NCBI GenBank assembly: GCA_021234155.1 | Contig: JAJEKV010000008.1 | Span: 14,135,410 to 14,199,409, forward strand | Direction: 5' to 3' | Length of the DNA stretch: 64,000 nucleotides | Origin: Isoetes taiwanensis | Lineage: Eukaryota; Streptophyta; Lycopodiopsida; Isoetales; Isoetaceae | Part shown: in pieces, positions 56,028-64,000 of the stretch | How the letters are laid out: each line of letters begins with the position of its first letter | How positions within the stretch are numbered: the first letter of the stretch is position 1 | Notes under the pieces: model-generated | Seen by the model: only the letters and a program-made list of their open reading frames with translations | The model's database searches: none | What the model was told of the DNA's origin: nothing | Program-made: the position numbers and the translations under genes

Positions 56028-56344
56028 CGACGTGGGCTTTGCGGCGTCCCCGAGTCGCGTGGCGTCGCCAAAATACGCGTGACCATCGCGACGTCAATGC
56101 GGCGTCCGCGTCGCATGAATGCGTCGCATGCGGCGTGTGGTGCGGCGTCGACCGTGGCCGTGGCGGTCTGTCACGCCAGGTGGGCGCTTGCACCGGTGGG
56201 CGACAAGTGTCGCGCCCGGTGGGCGCTTGTGCGTGGCGTCGCATGTGGCGTCTGATGCCCAGCCCATCTGTGGCGCCCGGTGGGCTTGGGCGCTGGTGGG
56301 CGACATGTGTCTCGCTAGGTGGATGTTTCTGACGTGACGTGTCG
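56028..56344. repeat. CpG-rich tract with GTGGGCG-type short repeats
   Basis: Very rich in CG dinucleotides, with irregular recurrences of GGCGTCG, CGCATG.GGCGT and GGTGGGCGCTTG. Long frames on both strands follow from the base composition and are not taken as genes. Confidence 0.7.
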
Positions 56345-56575
56345 CGTCGCGGCGTCGTATATGTGGCGTATGTGACATATGTATGCCGTTATATGACACG
56401 TCGATGCGTCATATATGTGGCGTATGTGGCGTATATGACTTGCGTCCCGCATTATATGTGGCGTATATGACCGTCATTATGTATATGTGGCGTATGTGGC
56501 GTATATGACGCGTCGATGCGTATATGTGGCGTATGTGGCGTAGAAGGTGCATGTGGCGTATATTTTTATACGAAG
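56345..56575. repeat. TGGCGTATATG-type repeat field
   Basis: Many near-copies of TATGTGGCGTATGTGGCGTATATGAC with GCGTCGATGCG spacers, an irregular short-period satellite. Confidence 0.9.
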
Positions 56576-56749
56576 GTTAATGGTTTTTAGGATTACAAAT
56601 TCAATGCACATGCGATTGATACACATGCGAAAAAGACTCGACGACCAAACTGCGGCTTCATTTAAAGCGTGTTGCTGCGCATGCATCATCACCGATAGAT
56701 GTGCTCTGCTATAAATTGTTCATTATAAACCGGCGTTGTTACGTGTCAA
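56576..56749. other. No gene recognised
   Basis: Short spacer between repeat field and helicase remnant. Confidence 0.4.
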
Positions 56750-57625
56750 AATCTAGTTGTTCAAGTTTACAATCCTTGAAGGTAAATTGACAATATGCTT
56801 GTTGTCAATCATTGTTCTTTGAGAGAAGAAACGGGATAAAGCCTTAAAATTTGTGCAAGAACATAAGAAAAATCCCACACTTTTACCTTTTGTTAGAAGC
56901 ATTATAGTGTTTAATATGACTTGCGGTAGCTTGTACCCCATAACATGGTTTCTTTGGATCGATTCCTTATTTCATTGTTAAATCTGATTCGTCATCATAA
57001 GGATAATACCTTAAAATCGAAAATAACTATAGAGATCGTCAATTTGGTTTTGAATTGGCGTTCCCAAAAACACCATCCGTTGTGCCCTTAAGCCCTGACA
57101 AATGCGTGAACTTTTAGTGTGAGCATTTCGATGGATTGAGCTTCATCGAGAATAATTCTAAAGCCACCTAATGTTCGACCGGTGTGCCCTTAGCACGGGG
57201 GCTGCTTCTTTCATCCTCTTGAGGATGGCCGCAATTCGAGAACAAATGGTTCCATATGTAGTAAGCACAATGTCGTGCTTACAAAGTTCAACGGCAAATT
57301 TATTCTTCTCGATCTTCATGGTATATGTACACGAGATAGCTTGCCGGATGGTGCTACTTTTCCTTCAATTCATGTTCCCATTGTTTTAAAAGCGATTTAG
57401 GGCAAACAATCAAGGTGCTCCACGCATTCTTCTACATTGTATCTTTGGCGTTTTGGCGGTCTAGCCTTCAAAATCAAAGCAATTGCGAGATTGTCTTTCC
57501 AAATCCACGATAATTTGATAATTATAAACATATGAGTTCCCAGACAATCACATACGAGTTGATTTCTCCATCCAAGCAAAGGGCAATACGCTATATTACA
57601 TCCCAACCATGTCAATTGCGGCTAT
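56750..57625 (-). pseudogene. SNF2-family helicase remnant (CHR28/FRG-like)
   Basis: The minus strand in shifting frames gives SNF2 motifs in order: a degenerate RGFGKTIS (motif I, about 57480-57500), ALILKARPPKRQRY, a KQWEHELKEK-like block, KHDIVLTTYGT (Ia), an IILDEAQSIE-type motif II, VFLGTPIQNQIDDLYSYFRF (III), GYKLPQVILNTIMLLTKG, and HIVNLPSRIV. This order and the DEAQ box match plant RAD5/16-like CHR28/FRG proteins, which act in RNA-directed DNA methylation. Many stops and frameshifts; the C-terminal helicase half is absent. Confidence 0.75.
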
Positions 57626-58139
57626 AAAATATGAAATAATAATATATCTAGTCATACACGGTGCTTGAAGTTCTATTGTTATCGGGTCATTGTCTAGATT
57701 TGCTTCTTCATCTCTGCAATTGTATTCTAATATTCTAACCAATTTATCGGTCAGGTTGCGAATGGCTAATATGGGATATGTGCACAAATGAGTCTCGGCT
57801 TGTAGGCTGCGGCGAATGCATTCTTATCAAGTTCGACCGCAAATAATCTCGGTGTGGCGAAGATATTCGTAGTTTTCACGATGGGGGTTGGCAAGGAGTA
57901 TAGAAAATGATGCGGCGTCATCTTTTGAGCTTGGATTCACGTTTGATCTTGAGCCATGCGTGCCACAAAAGTTCAGCCTAGAGGATATTATGCTAGACAC
58001 TCCACCCGGATATTTTACGTGGTGGATCTAGTTGGCTCTCAAGATAGTGTAGATTGGTTAGATAAGAAAGTCCTTGAGGGTGGCATTTCATTTTCGTGCT
58101 TGTGCAACCAAGTGGGCGACTTGATTTGATAACTGATTG
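57626..58139 (-). other. Upstream flank of the SNF2 remnant, no clear domain
   Basis: A 63-codon minus frame (57787-57596) and shifted pieces may be the N-terminal part of the same helicase gene, but no domain is identifiable. The GC-rich array begins at its right edge. Confidence 0.35.
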
Positions 58140-61100
58140 CGTTCCAAAGAAACACTCCGCCCTCCGCGGCGGTATCCGCATCCACATCCTAGGCCAATTG
58201 ACTCTACGAGTGTGATGGAAGTGAGCTACTTTGGCGCTTCTTGGAGGGTCGGGTGGTCTTACGGCCACGGAACTTGGTCAGAGGGGCAATGTCGGCGTTC
58301 ACAGGGAGTCCATGCGTGAGCCAAATAGCGTCCGGGAGAGGGAGGGTTAGCCCGTCCGGCCCCAGGGGCCTTGGGGAGAGAAAGTCGAGGCAAGCGACTT
58401 AGGGGGATTTTTAGGGTCCGTGCTTTCTGGCGTCAACACCCCCACTCCGCGTCAAGTCCACGGTATAAAGGTCCTTCCGAATCGACAAGGAGAGGGCCTC
58501 CAAAGCGTAAACCACGTGGGTTGCGGGGTTCTAGAAGGATTTTGCGTTTTGGGTACGGTGACTGATACACTTTGGGACACTTGGGACCGCCGGGCCGCAA
58601 AGAGAATACGGAGCAAAGGGAGGCAGCGGGCGGAGTTCCCAGCCTGTCCCTCCTCGATGTGGCAAGTAGAAGTCTGGGCTTTGCGGTGGCAAGACATTCA
58701 TAAATTCGCAATTAATGCATTGTGCGAAAATAAATTCTGATTTTTGCGGTTGGATTCCTAATCCATCTCCGACACCTGACCCAATTTTCGAAATTTTGAG
58801 GAGAAGGTCTAGGTGAAAGGGTTAGCATTAGAGCGGTAGGGGGCAGCCCGTTATGCGGGGCAACCGAAGTGGCACCCTTCCCCAAGTCAAGCGAGGCGGG
58901 GACCTTGCGGGGATCCCTCACAAGAGGGAGAGTCCAGGACCCAAGAGGCGAGGATCCAAAAAAGTTCGAAGGCAGACCCTTCTGGCGGCTCGGGAGAGGC
59001 TGCTAATGACCACCCTCCGGGCAGGTTCCCCCTATCCGGCCGTTGGATCCTCCGTTGGGGGCCCCTCTTGGGGAAGGCCCAAAGATTCGGTCGGTTAGGA
59101 GAACTTGTCAAACCCGCAGCGGGGCGTCTGAGGTGTCGGCCTTGTAGAAACCGCCGATGTCTTGTCGTTCGGGCAGGAGGCTCCGGAATGGCAAATCGAC
59201 CACGCCAAATCGTCCGGAATGGCGAAATTACCCTAGGGAGCAAGTTACAAGGTCGGTTTAAAGAAAGAAACACTCCACGCCCTCCACGACAAGTATCCCG
59301 CATCCACATCCTAGGCCAATTGATTACGAGTGTGATGGAAGTGAGCTACTTTGGCTTCTTGGAGGTCGGGTGGTCTTGGCCGCGGAACTTGGTCCCCAGG
59401 GCAATGTCGGCGTTCACGAGTCCATTGGCGAGCCAAATCGCGGCCTCCGGGAGGGGGAGGTGGCCCGTCCGGTCCCGGGGGCCTAGGGAGAGGAGTGCCG
59501 GGGCAAGCAGCTTCGAGGGGGATTTTAGGGTCCTTTCAAGGCCAACACCCCACTCCACGTCAAGTCGCATGGTCCCGCCCCGAGATCGACAAGGAGAGGG
59601 CCTCCAAAACGTAAACCCCGGTGGGTTGCCGGGTTCTAGAAGGGTTTGTTTTTTGGGGGGCGAGACTTGGTCTGTTGCACTTGGGACTGGCGAAGCCTGC
59701 ACAACAGGGAATCTGGAGCAAGGGGAACTAGCGGAGCGGAGTTTGGGCCTGTCCTCCCTCCCGATGTGGCAAGTAGAAGTCGGGGCTTTTGCCAGAACAA
59801 GACATTCATAAACCGCAATTAATGCATTGTACGAAAATAAATTCTGATTTTTTGCGGTGGATTCCTAATCCATCTCCGGCCCACGGCCCAATTTTGAAAT
59901 TTTTAGGAGAAGGTCTAGGTCAAAGGGTTAGCATTAGAGCGGTCCGGGGCGCCGCCAGCGGCAACCGAAGTGGCACCCTTCCCCAAGTCAAGCGAGGCCG
60001 GGACCTTGCGGGGGAGCCCTCACAAGAGGGGAGAGTGGGACCCCAGAGGCGGGATCAAAAAGTTCCCGAGGCAGCCCTTCTGGCGGCGCTCCCGGGCCGC
60101 TAATGACGACCACCCTCGGGCCCGGTTCCCCCTATCCGGCCGTTGGATCCTCCGTTCGGGGGGCCCCTCTTCGGAGGCGCCAAAAGATTCCAGGTCGGTG
60201 CAGGAGAACTTGTCAAACCGCTGGGCGTCCCGGAGGTCGGCCTTGTATAAACCCACTTGATGTCTTGTCGTCGGGCACAAGGAGGCTCGGAATGGTAAAT
60301 CGACCACGCCAAATCGACCGGAATGGCCGAAATTACCCTAGGGGAGCAAGTTACAAGGTCGGTTTTGCAAAAGAAAAGAAAACACTCACGCCCTCCACGA
60401 CGGTATCCGCATCCACATCCTAGGCCAATTGACTACGAAAGTGTGATGGAAGTGAGCTACTTTGGCGCTTCTTGGAGGTCGGGTGGTCTTACGGCCGCGG
60501 AACTTGGTCCGCAGGGCAATGTCGACGTTCGAGTCCATTGGCGAGAGCCAAATCGCGATTCCAGGAGGGAGGTCGCCCGTCCATCCCCGGGGCCTTGGGA
60601 GAGGAAATGGGGCAAGCAGCGGGGGGGATTTTTAGGGTCCGTGCTCGGGCGTCCAACACCCCCCTCCCGAGGTCTGTCGCGGCGCAAGGTCCCGCCGAGA
60701 ATCGACAAGGAGAGATCCTCAAAACGTAAACCCCGTGGGTTGCCGGGTTCTAGAAGGGTTTGCGTTTTGGGGGCGAGACTTGGTGCATTGCACTTGGGAC
60801 TGGCGAAGAACTTGGTAGAGAATCTGAGCAACAACCGGCGGGGCGGAGTTTGGGCCATCCTCCTCCTCGATGTGGCAAGTAGAAGTCGGAGCTTTGCGGT
60901 GGCAAGACATTCATAAATTCGCCAATTAATGTCACGAAAATAAATTCTGATTTTTTTGCAATTTGGATTCCTAATCCATCTCCAAACACCTGACCCAATT
61001 TTGAAATTTTAGGAGAAGGTCTAGGTCAAAGGGTTAGCATTAGAGCGGTCGGGCAGCCGGATTGCGGAACAACAGAGCTGGCACCCCTTCCCAAGTCAAG

Positions 61101-62135
61101 CGAGGCGGGACCTTGCGGGGATCCCTCACAAGAGGGAGAGTCCAGGACCCCAAGAGGCGGGATCCAAAAAAGTTCCGAGGCAGCCCCCTTCTCATGGCGC
61201 TCCCGGGGGCTGCATGCTAATGACCACCCTCCCGGAGCCCGGTTCCCCTATCCAAACCGTTGGATCCTCCGTTCGGGGGCCCCTCTTGGGGAAGGCCCAA
61301 AAGATTCAGTCGGTGGGAGAACTTGTCAAACAGCGGGCCCCCTGAGGTCGGCCTTGTAGAAACCAAGTAGCAGGTGTCTTGTCGTTCGCACCGGGAGGCT
61401 CTAATGGAAAATCGACCTACTTGAAATCGTCAGGAATGGCAAAATTACCCTAGGGAGCAAGTTACAAGGTCAGTTTTGCAAAGAAAGAAACACTCACGCC
61501 CTCCCACGGCGGTATCCCGCATCCACATCCTAGGCCAATTGACTCACGAAAGTGTGATGGAAGTGAGCTACTTTGGCGCTTCTTGGAGGTCGGGTGGTCT
61601 TAAGCCCGCGGAACTTGGTCCCGGGGGGCAATGTCGACGCGTTTTGAGTCCATTGGCAGAGCCAAATCGCGATTCGAGAGGGAGGTCGCCCGCCCATCCC
61701 GGGGGCCTTGGGAGAGAGAATTGGGGCAAGCGGCTTAGGGGGGATTTTAGGGTCCGTGCTGGCGTCAACACCCCCACTCCCGCGTCAAGTCACGGCGCAA
61801 GGTCCCACGAATCGACAAAGGGTTCTAGAAGGGTTTGCGTTTTGGGGGCGAGACTTGATGCATTGCACTTGGGACACAGTCGAGAAGCTGCGTAGAGAAT
61901 CTCAGAACAAGGAGGCGGCGCGGAGGCGGAGTTTGGGCCTGTCCTCCTCCGATGTGGCAAGTAGAAGTCGCGCTTTTTGCGATGGCAAGACATTCATAAA
62001 TTCCCCAATCAATGCATTGTCACGAAAATAAATTTGATTTTTTGGCGACTAGATTCCTAATCCATCTCCGGCCTACGGCCCAATTTTTGAAATTTTGAGG
62101 AGAAGGTCTAGGTCAAAGGGTTAGCTAAGGTCAAA
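58140..62135. repeat. GC-rich ~1.11-kb tandem repeat array, 3.6 units
   Basis: The landmark TGTGATGGAAGTGAGCTACT occurs at 58211, 59331, 60442 and 61553, giving spacings of 1120, 1111 and 1111 bp. Other landmarks recur at the same spacing: CATCCTAGGCCAATTGA, GGTTCTAGAAGGGTTTG.GTTTTGGG, AAGACATTCATAAATTC, GGTCTAGGTCAAAGGGTTAGC and GTTGGATCCTCCGTT. Copies differ mainly by short indels in C and G runs. Open frames of up to 247 codons occur on both strands in nearly every frame, shift between units, and are not conserved, so they are not called as genes. The fourth unit is cut at about 62135. Confidence 0.95.
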
Positions 62136-62505
62136 GGAATGGGTTTGTGGGATCGTTGTACTTGGGGTTGACCTTGGCTCATTTGGGCGTTATACTTGGT
62201 CTAAGATTGCATTGAGAATATAAGCATCATAACTATTAGAATGAAGATAAATGATTCTGAGAGAAAAGCATCATAACTACTAGAATGAAGAGAAAAGCAT
62301 CATAACTACTAGAATGAAGATAAATGATTCTGAGAAAAGCAAAAGACTAGTGCGGGTTGGGGGTTAGATTTGGTTGCTTGTGATGATGGTTGTGTTTTGA
62401 TTATCAAGGCATATGGATAGAGAGAATGCCCTTGTTCAACGGATTTGCTCCTAAAGCTATTTGACATGGATGACATAATTAACTTGTAATGGCCGAATTC
62501 AACCC
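62136..62505. other. AT-rich spacer inside the array
   Basis: Interrupts the array. Contains three copies of AGCATCATAACTA.TAGAATG plus AAGA (about 62222-62335). Its right half (GTGATGATGGTTGTGTTT to CATAA.TAACTTGTAATG) recurs at 63309-63425. Confidence 0.8.
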
Positions 62506-63160
62506 GGGGCAAGCAAGGGGGGATTTTAGGGTCTCCGCTCGGCGTCAACACCCCACTCCACGTCAAGACCACGGCACAAGATCCGGCCAAATCGACAAGG
62601 AGAGGGCCTCCTCAAGCGTAAACCCCGGTGAGTTGCGAGGTTCTAGAAGGGTTTTGTTTTGGGGTGCCGAGTTTTTTGGTCTTCGGCCCGAGTAACTTGG
62701 TCCCTAGGGCAATGTTGACGTTCGGAGTCCATTGGCAGAGCCAAATGTGATTTCGGAGAGGGAGGTCGCCCGTCCCAGTCCCCATGGCCTTGGGGGAGGA
62801 AATTCGGGGCAAGAAGCTTAGGGGGATTTTAGGGTCCGCGCTGGCGTCAACACCCCCACTCCCATCAAGTCACGGGTGCCAAGGTCCGTAGAATCGACAA
62901 GGAGAGTGCCTCCAAAGCGTAAACCATGTGGGTTGTCGGGTTCTAGAAGGGTTTGCGTTTTGGGGGCGAGACTTGGTCTGTTGCACTTGGGACTGGCCGA
63001 GAAGCCTGGCAGAGAAATCTGGAGCAAGGGGAGGCGACCGAGTGGAGTTTGGGCCATCCTCCTCCGATGTGGCAAGTAGAAGTGGGGCTTTTGCGATGGC
63101 AAGACATTCATAAATTCACAATTAATGCATTAGACGAAAATAAATTCTGATTTTTTGACG
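62506..63160. repeat. Rearranged partial units of the 1.11-kb repeat
   Basis: Two incomplete units in succession: 62506-62680 and 62690-63160, both starting within the first half of the unit and repeating GGGGGATTTTAGGGTC, CTCCAAAGCGTAAACC and GGTTCTAGAAGGGTTT. The second runs through the AAGACATTCATAAATTC landmark. Confidence 0.9.
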
Positions 63161-63430
63161 ACGTGACATCTCACAATAAAATCCTAAAAGTACTAGGGCC
63201 CTGGACTATGAAGTCGGTGTAGGGCTGTGAAGAACTGAGGAGGGTCGAGGGTGCTCTTCCGCCACGGAACTTGGTCCCCGGGGCAATGTCGACGCTGAGT
63301 CCATTGGCTTGTGATGATGGTTGTGTTTCAAGATTATCAAATTATGGATAGAGAATGCCCCCTGTTCAAGCGGATTTTGCTCCCTAAAGCTATTTGACAT
63401 GGATGGCATAACTAACTTGTAATGAACTGG
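63161..63430. repeat. Right end of the array: spacer copy
   Basis: Holds a short piece of the unit (CACGGAACTTGGTCCCCGGG, 63262-63310) and then a second copy of the spacer block seen at 62375-62490. Confidence 0.8.
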
Positions 63431-64000
63431 TTTTGTTTCTCAGAAACAATTGTACCTTGATGAAAGATTGCTTCATAGTTTCCAAGTGGAAATTTTTTTA
63501 ATGTGTCCGCACTGCCTTGTTGCCCCCCTGGTCAAAGACTAATTTTGCCACAAGGAGGCCGCTATGGCCAAGCAGTCCGGCATGAGCTTCGCCAGAAGAA
63601 GGCCGCCATGGCCATGTCGCCCTGCCCTCACGCACACAAATGCAGAAACCCTACTTTCCAGGAAAAGATAGAGCTATAACAAGAAAAAATTCCAAACACA
63701 TTAGGAAACTCAAAACCCATTTACTGACATCAGCAAAATAACATTTTGCCCTACGAATACATCCCAAAACCTTATAAAATCTTAGGTTATTCCATGCCCT
63801 AACAAGAATTGCAGAACTTAATAGCGTAATGAAATTTCATTTAATTGATACCAAACACCAAAGCTATACTATGAAGATTTTAAGTTCTATGGTTCTTCTT
63901 TTCCTATCGTTTTCGTATACTACGTTTTGTAGAACATTCACAACACCCTCCTTTTTCTTATACGATTTCTTAAAACATTCACATCATTTACTTTTTTTTT
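63431..64000. other. No gene recognised
   Basis: Returns to AT-rich intergenic sequence. A short GC-rich part with two GGCCGC.ATGGCCA words lies at 63558-63620. The window ends in a T run. Confidence 0.5.

Noticed and set aside
55945-56399. Long frames on both strands in the CpG-rich tract
   Set aside because: A result of base composition and short repeats; no domain and mutually exclusive frames.
59068-59811. 247-codon open frame on the plus strand and other long frames in the 1.11-kb array
   Set aside because: Long frames occur on both strands in almost all frames because the unit is GC-rich. They are not conserved in length or frame between units and have no domain.
1-64000. CRISPR arrays, bacterial operons or organelle DNA inserts
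   Set aside because: No spaced identical repeats of CRISPR type, no bacterial gene order, and no recognisable plastid or mitochondrial genes.

Overview
This window is nuclear DNA of a land plant with a large, repeat-rich genome. Plant families seen include a chromovirus with a chromodomain, a Ty1/copia element with a tRNA-iMet-type primer-binding site, plant-type L1 LINEs, an SKP1-like exon, a TKL-type kinase and a CHR28/FRG-like SNF2 remnant. The mix of old LTR elements, LINEs and a DUF7869-type gene would suit a gymnosperm or another non-flowering plant, but that is an inference and the sequence alone does not settle the species. No undisturbed, certainly functional host gene is visible. 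Most host-like genes are partial, frameshifted or split by insertions.

Layout. 0.5-6.3 kb (mostly minus strand): a broken TKL-type protein kinase followed at once by a GH18 (chitinase-fold)-like coding region. Two short Mutator-type elements with 9-bp target duplications sit here, one inside the kinase domain and one between kinase and GH18-like region. Unrecognised exon-like stretches lie on both sides. 6.9-12.2 kb: a complete but decayed copia element with CGGGT target duplications. 12.9-13.7 kb: the 3' end of a minus-strand chromovirus. 14.9-15.85 kb: a second copy of the kinase 5' region. 16.7-21.1 kb: the 3' part of a Ty3/gypsy element ending in a 1.5-kb LTR, fused at its left end to a copia fragment.

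21-44 kb is gene-poor. It has local tandem duplications, a small TRIM-like LTR remnant (26.2 kb), diverged ~340-bp repeats (27.4-28.3 kb), an orphan SKP1-like exon (30.4 kb), an unexplained repeat-laden stretch (31.4-34.9 kb), a 404-bp retroposon and a truncated LINE with clear target duplications (36.5-37.8 kb), a long AGAAT microsatellite (39.9 kb), a 169-bp MITE (41.0 kb) and a gag-like two-exon remnant (43 kb). 45-53.5 kb is a DUF7869-type gene split by two LINEs; one is a 5.57-kb full-length element bounded by 13-bp target duplications. 53.5-55.6 kb holds further LINE 3' ends.

55.9-63.4 kb is different in base composition. It has a CpG-rich tract, a TGGCGTATATG repeat field, a degenerate SNF2 helicase and a tandem array of a GC-rich ~1.11-kb unit. 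The most interesting points are the kinase/GH18-like pair, the LINE-split DUF7869 gene, the copia-gypsy chimeric reading frame and the 1.11-kb satellite-like array.
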